A stretch of DNA of 64,000 nt, taken from the NCBI GenBank assembly GCA_963750935.1, contig CAVVSR010000014.1, positions 434,001 through 498,000 on the forward strand. The letters are read 5' to 3'. The translations under genes and the position numbers were made by a program. Origin of the DNA: JACCXG01 sp963750935 (lineage in GTDB: Bacteria; Acidobacteriota; Vicinamibacteria; Vicinamibacterales; 2-12-FULL-66-21). Positions 20,818 through 32,387 of the stretch are shown piece by piece; position 1 is the first letter of the stretch; each line of letters starts with the position of its first letter. The notes under the pieces were generated by a model, which searched no databases, had not been told where the DNA came from, and saw nothing but the letters and a program-made list of their open reading frames with translations.

Positions 20818-22125
20818 ATGAAGTACTCCATCGTCACGTTTGGCTGCCGGGTCAACCAGGCGGACTCGCTCCGGCTCGAGGAGGACTTGCGGGCGCGCGG
20901 CGCGTCGGACGCGGCGCCGGCGGAAGCCGACCTCGTCATCGTCAACACCTGCTCGGTGACGGCGACCGCGGATCAGGGCGCGCGTCAGGTGGTGCGCCGC
21001 ATTGCCCGCGAGAACCCCTCCGCGCGAATCGTGGTCACCGGCTGCTATGCCACACGACAGCCCGGCGACGTCGCGGCGCTGCCCGGCGTCGTGCGCGTCG
21101 TCGCCAACGACGACAAGCTGCGAACCGTCTCCCTCCTCGCTGACGACGGCATCGTGCCGACGTCGGACCGATTCGGCTCGGGCGACGGCCCTTGCGGCGC
21201 GCCGATCGAACCCGGTGTCGCGGGGCGGACGTCATTCACGCTACGCGTCCAGACCGGCTGTGAAGAGCACTGCAGCTACTGCATCATCCCGACGACGAGA
21301 GGGGCCGGGCGAAGCCTGCCACTGGCCGACGTGGTCAGGGAGGTGGAACGAATCGGGGCCGCGGGGTTCAAAGAGATAGCGCTTACCGGCGTGCATCTCG
21401 GATCGTACGGCGGGGATCTGCTGCCGCGCACGTCGCTGTACGAGCTGCTTCGCGCGCTCGCCAGTGTCGAGGCCGACGTGACTTTCCGGGTCAGCTCACT
21501 CGAACCGATGGATTGCACGCCGCAGATCGTCGAGCTGATCGCGTCAACCGGCGGCCGGTTCGCGCCGCATTTCCATCTACCGCTGCAGCACGCGAGCGAC
21601 CGCATGCTGGCGCTGATGCGCCGGCCGTATACCCTCGACTTCTACCAGCGGCTCGTCGACGGGATCGTCGACCGTCTGCCGCGCGCGTCGATCGGCTCGG
21701 ACGTCATCGTCGGTTTCCCCGGCGAGACCGACGACGACTTCGAGCGCAACCTGGAGTACCTGCCGCGGTCGCCGCTGTCGCACCTGCACGTCTTCCCGTA
21801 TTCGGATCGGCCGGGCACGGCGGCGAGCGTGATGAGGGGCAAAGTGGCAGGACCGATCGTGCGCGAGCGTGGAGCTCGCATTCGCGCGATCGGGGGAGAT
21901 CTCGCACGGCAGTTCCGTCACCGTCAGCACGGATCCGTGCTGCCCGGCCTGACGCTCGAGGACGGCACACTCGTGGTGACCGACAACTTCCTGAAGGTGC
22001 GGATTCCGCACGGGCATGCCCGCAACGAGCGCGTGCGGGTGCGCTTGCAGGAGGACGACAGTGGAGTGGCTGTCGAACAGGCGATTGTTGACGCGCGTCC
22101 AGGCGCCGTTCCTCTACGCCATTAA
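20818..22125 (+). CDS. mtaB: tRNA t6A37 methylthiotransferase MtaB
   Basis: The radical-SAM methylthiotransferase is 435 residues from ATG 20818. The N-terminal UPF0004 domain holds three Cys ligands ('TFGCRVNQADS', 'VNTCSVT', 'TGCYATRQPGD'). The radical SAM core has 'CEEHCSYCIIP', and a TRAM-like region follows. The 'CRVNQ' (rather than CQMN) opening points to MtaB, which makes ms2t6A37 in tRNA, over MiaB or RimO. It is inserted between purE and the convergent rlmN. Confidence 0.93.
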   Translation: MKYSIVTFGCRVNQADSLRLEEDLRARGASDAAPAEADLVIVNTCSVTATADQGARQVVRRIARENPSARIVVTGCYATRQPGDVAALPGVVRVVANDDKLRTVSLLADDGIVPTSDRFGSGDGPCGAPIEPGVAGRTSFTLRVQTGCEEHCSYCIIPTTRGAGRSLPLADVVREVERIGAAGFKEIALTGVHLGSYGGDLLPRTSLYELLRALASVEADVTFRVSSLEPMDCTPQIVELIASTGGRFAPHFHLPLQHASDRMLALMRRPYTLDFYQRLVDGIVDRLPRASIGSDVIVGFPGETDDDFERNLEYLPRSPLSHLHVFPYSDRPGTAASVMRGKVAGPIVRERGARIRAIGGDLARQFRHRQHGSVLPGLTLEDGTLVVTDNFLKVRIPHGHARNERVRVRLQEDDSGVAVEQAIVDARPGAVPLRH

Positions 22126-22155
22126 GCGCCGCCGCCGCTCGCCGGGTATTCGTGG

Positions 22156-22175
22156 CTTCCGCCTTCAGGCGGAAG
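22156..22175. terminator. Hairpin between convergent mtaB and rlmN
   Basis: CTTCCGCC and GGCGGAAG form a perfect 8-bp stem with a TTCA loop. Part of it is repeated directly afterwards (a second GCTTCAGGCGGAAG at 22176-22189). There is no T run on either side, so it is at most a weak bidirectional terminator. Confidence 0.45.
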
Positions 22176-22178
22176 GCT

Positions 22179-23303
22179 TCAGGCGGAAGACGACGACATC
22201 GCCATCGCCAGCCGGCGGCCTGGTGCCTCGCTCCGCGCGGACTCCGTGATCAGCTGACCGCAGGCGGCGCGAATGTCGCGGCCGCGTGATTTCCGGACCG
22301 AGACCGTCACCCCGCGATCGGCGAGGATTTTCGCGAAGCGATTTACCGTCACGTCGGACGGTCGCTCGAAAGGAATGCCGGCCGCTTCGTTGAGCGGCAG
22401 CAGGTTGACCTTGGCCTTGATGCCCGAGAGCAGGCGCACCAGCCGGCGCGCGTCGTCCGGCGTGTCGTTCACGTCCTTCAACATCACGTATTCGAAGGTG
22501 ATGCGCTCGCGGCGCTTGAGCGGGAAGCGGCGGCAGGCGTCGAGCAGTTCTTCGATGCCGTACTTGCGGTTGATCGGGACGAGGGCGTCGCGCTGCGCTT
22601 CAGTGGTGGAGTGCAGCGAGATCGCCAGGTTCGGCATCAGCGGTTCGGTGGCCAGCCGCTCGAGGGCTGGCAACACGCCGACGGTCGACAACGTGACGCG
22701 GCGCGGGGCCACCGCAAGGCCATGGTCGTCGGCCAGGATGCGTATCGCCTTCATCGTTTCGTCGTAGTTGTGCAGCGGTTCGCCCATCCCCATCAACACG
22801 ATCGTGAAGCGGCGATCGAGTGCATCGAGCTCGCGGCAGAGGACGCGGACCTGTCCGACGATCTCGCCGGCGGTGAGGTTGCGGTCGATGCCCATCTTGC
22901 CGGTGAGACAGAACGCACACCGCATGGCACAGCCGACCTGGGTCGAGAGGCAGAAGGTCAGCCGGTCGGCGGCGAGCGTGCCGGTAGTGCCGTCGGAGTT
23001 TTCGGGGATACAGACCGATTCGATGCGCTTGCCGTCGGCGAGCCGCAGCAGCAGCTTGGTGGTACCGTCAGCCGACTCTTCCTTGCGCACGACCGTCGGC
23101 GTCGTCAGCGTGAAGTGCTCGGCGAGCTGGAGCCGCAGATCCCTCGGCAGGTCGCTCATCGACGCGAAGTCGGTGACGCCGCGCTTGTGAATCCACTGAA
23201 ATATCTGCCTGGCGTGAAACCGCGGCTTGCCGATCGCCGTCAGCGCATGCTCGAGCTGGCCCAGCTCGGTTTCGGCGATGTCGACGGGCTGATGAGTCTC
23301 CAT
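22179..23303 (-). CDS. rlmN: Dual-specificity 23S rRNA/tRNA adenine-C2 methyltransferase RlmN
   Basis: About 374 residues from ATG 23303. The radical SAM cluster is 'CAMRCAFCLTGKMG', followed by 'VLMGMGEPLHNYD' and 'PNLAISLHST'. The C-terminal catalytic Cys is in 'RDIRAACGQL'. These are the diagnostic features of RlmN, which methylates A2503 of 23S rRNA and A37 of some tRNAs. The C-terminal ~20 residues ('MAMSSSSA') overlap the intergenic repeat and may be non-functional. It is the only minus-strand gene inside the purine region. Confidence 0.95.
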   Translation of the reverse strand: METHQPVDIAETELGQLEHALTAIGKPRFHARQIFQWIHKRGVTDFASMSDLPRDLRLQLAEHFTLTTPTVVRKEESADGTTKLLLRLADGKRIESVCIPENSDGTTGTLAADRLTFCLSTQVGCAMRCAFCLTGKMGIDRNLTAGEIVGQVRVLCRELDALDRRFTIVLMGMGEPLHNYDETMKAIRILADDHGLAVAPRRVTLSTVGVLPALERLATEPLMPNLAISLHSTTEAQRDALVPINRKYGIEELLDACRRFPLKRRERITFEYVMLKDVNDTPDDARRLVRLLSGIKAKVNLLPLNEAAGIPFERPSDVTVNRFAKILADRGVTVSVRKSRGRDIRAACGQLITESARSEAPGRRLAMAMSSSSA

Positions 23304-23494
23304 GGCGGTTTCTTGCGAAAGAGGGATTCCTATTCTACTACTTCGGCTCGGATCGGGCCCGTCCGGCATCCATCAACGGAACTTGAGGTCGTCCTCGCCC
23401 GCGTGATAGAATCCGATTTTCTGGCCTTTCTGGTAATTCCTTCATACACAATGACTTGCGGCATTCACTTGCCCGGTCCGCCGGAGTCGCAGCG

Positions 23495-24775
23495 TTGACA
23501 GTCCCCACCCCCCACGACATGGTCGTGCGCGAAGTCCTCGACAACGGGCTCCGCCTGATCACAGAGACGATGCCGCACGTGCGGTCGGTGACGATTGGCG
23601 TGTGGCTCACGCGCGGGTCCCGGCACGAGAGCGACGAGCGCGCGGGCATCGCCCATTTCGTCGAGCACATGTTGTTCAAGGGCACCGGCACGCGGTCGGC
23701 CGAGGACATCGCGCAGGCGATCGACTCGATCGGCGGCCAGCTCGACGCGTTCACCGCGAAGGAATACGCGAGCTACTACATCAAGGTGCTGGACGAGCAC
23801 GTGCCGCTGGCCGTCGACCTGCTCGCCGACATCGTCCGCCGCCCGGCGTTTGCGGCCGACGAGATCGAGCGCGAGAAGAAGGTGATCCTCGAAGAGATCA
23901 AGATGGTCGAGGACACGCCGGACGATCTGGTGCACGAGCTCTTCACGCAGCACTTCTGGGAAGGGCATCCGCTCGCGCGCCCGATTCTCGGCAGCCGCGA
24001 GACGGTCGAAGGATTCAGCCGCGACACGATCCTGAACTACTTCTCTGACGCATACGTGGCGCCGAACATCGTCATCTCGGCGGCGGGGAACCTGCAGCAC
24101 GGGCGAGTGCGCGAGCTGGTGCAGGGCGCGTTCGGCGATCTCACCGCGGATCGTGCGCCGTTCGGGCAGGATGCTCCGCGGGTGAGCCCGCAGGTCGTGA
24201 CCCGCACCAAGGAGCTCGAGCAGAGTCACGTCTGCCTCGGCACCAACAGCTATCCGCAGAGTCACGCCGACCGGTACGTCAGCTACATCCTCAACACGGT
24301 GCTCGGCGGGTCGATGAGCTCGCGCCTGTTCCAGAACATCCGCGAGAAGCGCGGGCTTGCGTATTCGGTGTTCAGCGGCCTCAGCGCGTATCGGGATGCC
24401 GGCAACATCACGATTTATGCGGGCTGCGCCAACGAAGCGGTTGGCGAAGTCGTCGATCTCTGCGTCGAAGAGCTGAAGGGCATGAAGCGGACGGCGGTGC
24501 CGGATGCCGAGCTGCGTCGCGCGAAGGACCATCTCAAGGGCAGCCTCATGCTGAGCCTGGAGAACACGGCCAGCCGCATGTCGCACCTCGCCCGACAGGA
24601 GATCTACTTCGACCGGCACTTCGGGCTCGACGAGACACTGGCCGGAGTCGAGGGAGTGACGGCCGCAGATATCCAGCGCGTCGCCTCGGATCTGTTCTCG
24701 AACGGATCGCTGGCGGCGACGGTCGTCGGTCCGTCGGCGCCGGAATTGTCGCGGCAGCGTCTCGATCTGAGCTGA
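23495..24775 (+). CDS. M16-family zinc peptidase (insulinase/processing-peptidase type)
   Basis: The inverted zinc motif 'HFVEH' lies in 'GIAHFVEHMLFKGTGTRS', and the downstream metal Glu is in the helix after 'EYASYYIKVLDEHV'. The C-terminal half has 'GGSMSSRLFQNIREKRGLAY', the substrate-binding Arg/Tyr signature. The length of about 426 residues matches the single-gene mitochondrial processing peptidase-like bacterial enzymes. The start is uncertain between TTG 23495 and ATG 23519. No signal peptide is visible, so it is probably cytoplasmic. Confidence 0.92.
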   Translation: MTVPTPHDMVVREVLDNGLRLITETMPHVRSVTIGVWLTRGSRHESDERAGIAHFVEHMLFKGTGTRSAEDIAQAIDSIGGQLDAFTAKEYASYYIKVLDEHVPLAVDLLADIVRRPAFAADEIEREKKVILEEIKMVEDTPDDLVHELFTQHFWEGHPLARPILGSRETVEGFSRDTILNYFSDAYVAPNIVISAAGNLQHGRVRELVQGAFGDLTADRAPFGQDAPRVSPQVVTRTKELEQSHVCLGTNSYPQSHADRYVSYILNTVLGGSMSSRLFQNIREKRGLAYSVFSGLSAYRDAGNITIYAGCANEAVGEVVDLCVEELKGMKRTAVPDAELRRAKDHLKGSLMLSLENTASRMSHLARQEIYFDRHFGLDETLAGVEGVTAADIQRVASDLFSNGSLAATVVGPSAPELSRQRLDLS

Positions 24776-24794
24776 TCTTCACGGTATCCACGCG

Positions 24795-26111
24795 ATGATC
24801 CCGAGATATACGAACCCCGAAATGGGCGCCATCTGGAGTGACCAGCGGCGCTACGAGACCTGGCTGGAGGTCGAGCTCGCGGCGGCGGACGCTATGGCGC
24901 AGGCGGGAGTCATCCCCGCCGACGCGGCGCGGGAGCTGCGTGCGAAGGCCAGCTTCGACATCGCCCGGATCGAGGAAATCGAGCAGGTCACGCAGCACGA
25001 CGTCATCGCGTTCACGACCGCGGTCGCCGAGCACGCGGGCCCCGCCGCGCGCTGGCTGCACTTCGGCCTGACCTCGTCGGACGTGCTGGACACCGCGCAG
25101 GCGATCCAGATGCGCCAGGCCTGCGACCTGATCGTGAAGGATCTGGCGGCGGCCATGGACGCGGTCCGCGCGCGTGCGGAGGAACACCGGCTGACGCCGA
25201 TGATCGGCCGCACCCACGGCGTGCACGCCGAACCGATGACGCTCGGCGTGAAGCTCGCGCTCTGGTACGCCGAGCTGCAGCGGGACCTCGATCGGGTGCT
25301 GCGCGCCCGCGACATCGTCAGCGTCGGCAAGATCTCCGGCGCGGTCGGCATGTTTGCGCATCTCGATCCCGCGATCGAGGCGCGTGTGTGCGAGCGGCTC
25401 GGGCTGCAGCCGGCCCCGGTCTCGTCGCAGGTCATCCAGCGCGATCGGCACGCCGAGCTGCTGTCGGCGCTGGCGATCACCGCCGCCTCGCTCGAGAAGT
25501 TCGCGCTCGAGATTCGCGGCCTGCAGAAGACCGAGATCGGCGAGATCGAGGAGCCGTTCGGCAAGGGGCAGAAGGGGTCGTCGGCGATGCCCCACAAGCG
25601 CAATCCAATCGGCTGCGAGCAGATCACCGGCCTCGCCCGGCTGGTGCGCGCCAACGCCATGGCGGCGCTCGAGAACGTCGCGCTCTGGCACGAACGGGAC
25701 ATTTCGCACTCGTCGGTGGAACGCGTGATCCTGCCCGACAGCTTCATTGCGCTCGACCACATGCTGCGGCGGTTCACGCGGATTGCGCGCGGCATGGTCG
25801 TGTACCCGGATCGGATGCGCGAAAACCTCCAGCGGTCTCGAGGCGTCGTATTCTCAGGGACGGTGCTGCTCGAGCTCGCCCGCCGCGGCATCTCGCGCGA
25901 GCAGGCCTACGAATGGGTGCAGCGGAACGCGATGCGCGCCTTTCACGAGCAGCGGGATTTCAAGGAACTGCTGCTCCAGGACGGGGACGTCACCAAGGTG
26001 CTGCCGCCCGACGAGATCGAGAAGGCGTTCGACCTGGACGAGCACTTCCGCAACGTCGACGCGATCTTCGCGCGAGTGTTCGCGCCGGTCGCCGTCGGCG
26101 CGGGCGCCTGA
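24795..26111 (+). CDS. purB: Adenylosuccinate lyase
   Basis: The 438-residue fumarase-superfamily enzyme acts twice in purine synthesis (SAICAR to AICAR, and adenylosuccinate to AMP). Signature elements are 'TSSDVLDTAQ', 'GRTHGVHAEPMT' with the catalytic His, and the mobile loop 'GSSAMPHKRNPIGCEQ'. The stop codon TGA (26109-26111) is the loop of a perfect GC hairpin, and unusual tandem repeats follow before purS. Confidence 0.97.
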   Translation: MIPRYTNPEMGAIWSDQRRYETWLEVELAAADAMAQAGVIPADAARELRAKASFDIARIEEIEQVTQHDVIAFTTAVAEHAGPAARWLHFGLTSSDVLDTAQAIQMRQACDLIVKDLAAAMDAVRARAEEHRLTPMIGRTHGVHAEPMTLGVKLALWYAELQRDLDRVLRARDIVSVGKISGAVGMFAHLDPAIEARVCERLGLQPAPVSSQVIQRDRHAELLSALAITAASLEKFALEIRGLQKTEIGEIEEPFGKGQKGSSAMPHKRNPIGCEQITGLARLVRANAMAALENVALWHERDISHSSVERVILPDSFIALDHMLRRFTRIARGMVVYPDRMRENLQRSRGVVFSGTVLLELARRGISREQAYEWVQRNAMRAFHEQRDFKELLLQDGDVTKVLPPDEIEKAFDLDEHFRNVDAIFARVFAPVAVGAGA

Positions 26112-26120
26112 GGCGCCCGC
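26100..26120 (+). terminator. GC hairpin whose loop is the purB stop codon
   Basis: GCGGGCGCC and GGCGCCCGC form a perfect 9-bp stem; the 3-base loop is the purB TGA. No T run follows, so it may protect the mRNA 3' end or attenuate read-through rather than terminate. Confidence 0.5.
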
Positions 26121-26121
26121 C

Positions 26122-26411
26122 AGCAGGAGGGAAGCGCTGCGGCTTGAGCGAGGCGACGGAGTGGAGCCGGCCAGCGGCCGGCCGCCGAGCGACCGCGAGC
26201 GGGGCCCCGCGAGCAGGAGAAAAGCGCCTGCGGCTGGAGCGAGGCGACGGAGTAGAGCCGGCCAGCGGCCGGCCGCCGAGCGACCGCGAGCGGGGCCCCG
26301 CGAGCAGGAGAAAAGCGCCTGCGGCTGGAGCGAGGCGACGGAGTAGAGCCGGCCAGCGGCCGGCCGCCGAGCGACCGCGAGCGGGGGTGGGGCCCCGCGA
26401 GCAGGAGAAAA
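26122..26411 (+). repeat. Three ~91-bp tandem repeats in the purB-purS gap
   Basis: Units start with AGCAGGAG at 26122, 26212 and 26303, with a 12-base fourth remnant at 26400. Unit lengths are 90, 91 and 97 bases; the third has a 6-base insertion in its G run. Copies 2 and 3 are otherwise identical, and copy 1 differs at several bases. Each unit has a 7-bp hairpin (GCCGGCC-AGC-GGCCGGC) and a palindromic GGGGCCCC core. The final remnant supplies the purS ribosome-binding site. No convincing coding sequence is seen here. Confidence 0.9.
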
Positions 26412-26651
26412 ATGAAAGCACGAGTTTTTGTCACACTGAAGCCGTCGGTGTTCGACCCCCAGGGCCGGACCATCGCCGAGGCGCTGCACTCGATGGGGTA
26501 TGCCGGCGTCGGTGACGTCCGCCAGGGCAAGTACTTCGAGCTCGAGGTCGACGCGTCGAACGCTGACGCGGCGAAGGCGCTGGTCGCTGACGTCGCCGAC
26601 AAGCTGCTGGCCAACCCGGTGATCGAAAGCTACCGGGTCGAGGTGGAGTGA
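26412..26651 (+). CDS. purS: Phosphoribosylformylglycinamidine synthase subunit PurS
   Basis: The 79-residue protein 'MKARVFVTLKPSVFDPQGR' with 'ALHSMGYAGVGDVRQGKYF' is a typical PurS, the small structural subunit that bridges PurQ and PurL in the three-part FGAM synthase. The AGGAG before the ATG comes from the last copy of the upstream tandem repeat. purQ follows after 10 bases. Confidence 0.96.
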   Translation: MKARVFVTLKPSVFDPQGRTIAEALHSMGYAGVGDVRQGKYFELEVDASNADAAKALVADVADKLLANPVIESYRVEVE

Positions 26652-26661
26652 GAGAGCCATC

Positions 26662-27377
26662 ATGAAGTTCGCCGTCGTCGTGTTCCCCGGGTCGAACTGC
26701 GATCACGATGCCTATCACGCCGCGAAACACGTGCTGGGCCAGGACGCCGAGTACGTCTGGCACAAGGACACCTCGCTGGGCGCCGCCGACGTCGTGATCC
26801 TGCCGGGAGGCTTCGCGCATGGCGACTACCTGCGGACCGGAGCCATCGCCAGGTTCTCGCCAATCATGGCCGCCGTGCGCGCCTTCGCCGATGCCGGCAA
26901 CCCGGTGCTCGGCGTGTGCAACGGCTTCCAGATCCTGCTCGAGTCGGGCCTGCTCCCCGGTGCGATGCTCCGCAATCGCGGCCTCAAGTTCATCTGCGAG
27001 CACGTCACGCTCCGCGTCGAGGCCACCGACACGCCATTTACCTCGTCGTGCACGGCAGGTCAGCGCCTGAGCATTCCGATCAACCACGGTGAAGGGAACT
27101 ACTTCGCGTCCGACGACGTGCTCGATGCGCTCGAGCGGGAACACCGCGTGATCTTCCGTTACGTGGATGCGTCGGGCCAGCCGACGGATGCCGCCAATCC
27201 GAACGGCGCGGCTCGGAACATCGCCGGCATCTGCAGCGAGCGCCGCAACGTCGTCGGCATGATGCCGCACCCGGAGCGCGCGTGTGAGCCGATGCTCGGC
27301 AGCGGCGACGGTCTGGTGCTGTTCGAATCGGTCGTCAATTCCCTGAGTACGCATGGTGCGGTGAGGACCGCGTCGTA

Positions 27378-27378
<1 letters not shown>
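26662..27378 (+). CDS. purQ: Phosphoribosylformylglycinamidine synthase subunit PurQ (glutaminase)
   Basis: The 238-residue class I glutamine amidotransferase starts 'MKFAVVVFPGSNCDHDAY'. The nucleophile Cys is in 'LGVCNGFQIL', and the His/Glu pair is in 'MMPHPERACE'. It supplies ammonia to PurL. Its stop overlaps the purL start (TAATG), pointing to coupled translation. Confidence 0.97.
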
Positions 27379-29627
<2,249 letters not shown>

Positions 29628-29750
29628 AATACGCGCGACGGCGACACGTCGCAGATCGCGGATCGATCCGACACGACGGCGCGGCGCGGAGGCGGCTCAC
29701 GCCGGGGACCAGCAGTACTAGCCAGCGAGCGCGGAACGCGCGAGCGACTC

Positions 29751-31151
29751 ATGCCATATAAAGACGAGTGCGGCATCTTTGGGATTTTCGGTCACCCCGA
29801 AGCTGCAAGTCTGACTTCGCTGGGCCTGTATGCGCTTCAGCATCGTGGTCAGGAGAGCGCCGGCATCTCGGCCGGCGACGGTCAGAAGATGCGCGTCTTT
29901 CGCGGCATGGGCCAGGTCGCGGATGCGTTCAAGGAAGACATCCTGGAGACGCTGCCCGGCCATCTCGCGATTGGGCACACGCGCTACTCCACCGCGGGCG
30001 AGAGCAAGCTCCAGAACGCCCAGCCGTTCCTGATCGATTGCGCGCACGGCCAGATCGCGGTCGCGCACAACGGCAACCTGGTCAACGCCCAGGAACTGCG
30101 TGACGAACTGGTCCAGGCCGGGTCGATTTTCCAGACCACGAGCGACACGGAAGTCGTCCTGCACCTGTATGCGCGGGCGAAGTCGCCGTCTGTCGAAGAA
30201 GCGCTGGTCGAGTCGATCGCGCAGATCAGCGGCGCGTTCTCGATGGTGCTGCTGACCAAGAACCGGTTGATCGCGGCGCGCGATCCGCATGGATTCCGTC
30301 CCCTCGCCCTGGGACGGCTCGGCGATGCCTGGATCGTCTGTTCGGAAACCTGCGCGCTCGACCTGATCGGTGCGACCTACGTCCGCGACGTCGAGCCTGG
30401 TGAGCTGCTGGTGATCAGCGACGGCGGGCTGCGATCGATCAAGCCGTATCCGCCGTCGCAGCTCGCGCACTGCGTCTTCGAGCACGTCTACTTCGCGCGG
30501 CCCGACAGCTACGTGTTCGGCCGCAGCGTGAACGAGGTTCGCACCGCCCTCGGCCAAATCCTCGCGCGCGAGGCCCCGGTCGACGCCGACGTCGTGGTGC
30601 CGATTCCCGACTCCGGCGTGTGCGCGGCGATTGGCTATTCGGAAAGTGCCGGCATCCGGCTGCAGTTCGGGTTGATCAGGAATCACTACGTCGGCCGGAC
30701 GTTCATCCAGCCGCAGCAATCGATCCGCGACTTCGGCGTGAAGGTGAAGCTGAATCCGGTCCGGAGCATCCTGGACGGCCGGCGCGTCGTGCTGGTGGAC
30801 GATTCGATCGTGCGCGGTACGACCAGCCGGAAGATCGTGCGCCTGGTCAGGGCCGCCGGCGCGCGCGAAGTGCACGTCCGAATCAGCTGTCCGCCGACCG
30901 TGTCGCCGTGCTTCTACGGCGTGGATACCCCGAGCCGGAAGGATCTGATCGGCGCGACGCACAGCATCGACGAGATTCGCGACTACGTCGAGGCCGACAG
31001 CGTCGGCTACCTGAGCCTCAGCGGCCTGCGCGAAGCGGTCGGCGAGCGGCAGAAGGACTACTGCACGTCCTGCTACACCGGCATCTATCCGGTCTCGTTC
31101 CCCCAGAACGAGGAGGCCTACCTGCAGCTCGCGCTCAAGGCCGTCGACTGA
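29751..31151 (+). CDS. purF: Amidophosphoribosyltransferase
   Basis: The 466-residue protein begins 'MPYKDECGIFGIFG'. Removal of a 6-residue propeptide would expose the catalytic Cys7, as in the Bacillus-type enzymes. The PRPP-binding motif is 'VVLVDDSIVRGTTSRKIV'. Cys pairs near the C-terminus ('CPPTVSPCFYG', 'KDYCTSCYTG') resemble the Fe-S ligands of the B. subtilis class. It commits PRPP to purine synthesis. A 123-base gap separates it from purL, with no clear regulatory element. Confidence 0.97.
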   Translation: MPYKDECGIFGIFGHPEAASLTSLGLYALQHRGQESAGISAGDGQKMRVFRGMGQVADAFKEDILETLPGHLAIGHTRYSTAGESKLQNAQPFLIDCAHGQIAVAHNGNLVNAQELRDELVQAGSIFQTTSDTEVVLHLYARAKSPSVEEALVESIAQISGAFSMVLLTKNRLIAARDPHGFRPLALGRLGDAWIVCSETCALDLIGATYVRDVEPGELLVISDGGLRSIKPYPPSQLAHCVFEHVYFARPDSYVFGRSVNEVRTALGQILAREAPVDADVVVPIPDSGVCAAIGYSESAGIRLQFGLIRNHYVGRTFIQPQQSIRDFGVKVKLNPVRSILDGRRVVLVDDSIVRGTTSRKIVRLVRAAGAREVHVRISCPPTVSPCFYGVDTPSRKDLIGATHSIDEIRDYVEADSVGYLSLSGLREAVGERQKDYCTSCYTGIYPVSFPQNEEAYLQLALKAVD

Positions 31152-31157
31152 GTGCTG

Positions 31158-32372
31158 ATGGCGTCGAGACGGATTGCCACGTGCCTGACGATCCTGTCGG
31201 TCCTTGGCACTGCGACCCTGTTTGCCTTACAGCCTCCCGCGCAGGCGAAGCCAGCTCCCGCACCCGTACCGGCCGGTAAGGTCACGCCCGAGCAGCTGAA
31301 GGCGGCCGTCGGTCTTCTCGGCTCCTTCGAGTTCCCCGTGCGCATGGAAGCGTCGCGAACGGTCCGCCGGGCAGAACCGGCGATGGCAGTGCCGGTGCTG
31401 ACCGACACCGCGACCAACCCCGCGGCGGACTGGTACGTGCGCTTCAGGGCGCTCATCCTGCTGTCCGGCTTCAACGATCCCCGCACCAGCGACACCATGC
31501 TGCGGATGCTCCAGGACAAGAACGATCGGCTGCGCGCGGTCGCGTACGCGTGGTTCCAGCATCACCCGGATCCCGGCTCGATTCCACGTCTGCTGGCGGC
31601 GGTGGACAAGGAAGAATCCGAGTTCGTTCGTCCCGCGGTGACACGGTCGCTTGCGGCGTACGGCAGCGATCCGAAAGTCCGCGAGACGATGAGCGCGCTG
31701 GTCATGCGCGGGCAGGATCTGTTCCGCGCCGTGGTCATCGAGGCGCTGGGTGAGTATCGCGGCGCCTACGCGCTCCAGCCGATCACCGACGTCGCCAAGC
31801 TCGAAGGGCCACTCCAGGACGATGCGATCCTGGCGATCGGCCGGATCGGCGACAAGCGCGGCCTCGCCGTGCTCGCCGATCTGCAGCGCACGGCGCCACG
31901 CACCTTGCAGCCGTCGATCGCGGCGGCGATCTGCCTGATCGGCAGCAACTGCGCGTCGCATGAGGCGTACCTGCTGGAGACGCTGAAGTTCGGGATTGCG
32001 AATCCCGGTTATCAGGAACTGGTCCGCGCCGCGGCTGGCGGGCTCGCCGCGCTGGCGGTTGCCGGTCGCAAGGACGCGGCCGCGACGCTGTTCGAGGTCG
32101 GCGCACCGACCCGCGATCCCGAACGGGCGGCCATCGCGCTGGCGCTCGGGACCATTGCGCTCCGGAACACACCGCTCCTGCTCCAGGTGCTCGAGAGGCC
32201 GGGCGATCTGCAGGCCTCCACCGAGCTCCTGCGCGAAGCGTTCGACATGCTCGAAGAGGACTTCGACGAGGAGCGGTTCTTCGTCACAGTCCGGCGAGCC
32301 TACTGGGCCGCCGCGGCCGGATCGCCCGCCCGCAACGTCGCCGAGACGCTGATACAGCGACTGGAGTTCTGA
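31158..32372 (+). CDS. Exported HEAT-repeat protein
   Basis: About 404 residues from ATG 31158 (GTG 31152, touching the purF stop, is an alternative). A signal peptide ('IATCLTILSVLGTATLFA') precedes an Ala/Pro linker. The rest is a series of ~30-residue helix pairs ('DWYVRFRALILLSGFNDPRT', 'DAILAIGRIGDKRGLAVLAD') typical of HEAT/PBS-lyase-like repeats. No enzymatic motif is visible. It lies 6 bases after purF and 15 before purM, so it is cotranscribed with a cytoplasmic pathway despite being exported. A periplasmic scaffold is a guess from the fold. Confidence 0.85.
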   Translation: MASRRIATCLTILSVLGTATLFALQPPAQAKPAPAPVPAGKVTPEQLKAAVGLLGSFEFPVRMEASRTVRRAEPAMAVPVLTDTATNPAADWYVRFRALILLSGFNDPRTSDTMLRMLQDKNDRLRAVAYAWFQHHPDPGSIPRLLAAVDKEESEFVRPAVTRSLAAYGSDPKVRETMSALVMRGQDLFRAVVIEALGEYRGAYALQPITDVAKLEGPLQDDAILAIGRIGDKRGLAVLADLQRTAPRTLQPSIAAAICLIGSNCASHEAYLLETLKFGIANPGYQELVRAAAGGLAALAVAGRKDAAATLFEVGAPTRDPERAAIALALGTIALRNTPLLLQVLERPGDLQASTELLREAFDMLEEDFDEERFFVTVRRAYWAAAAGSPARNVAETLIQRLEF

Positions 32373-32387
32373 GAGCCCCGCACGCCT

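Noticed and set aside
26122..26411. CRISPR array
   Set aside because: Units are contiguous with no unique spacers and no cas genes nearby.
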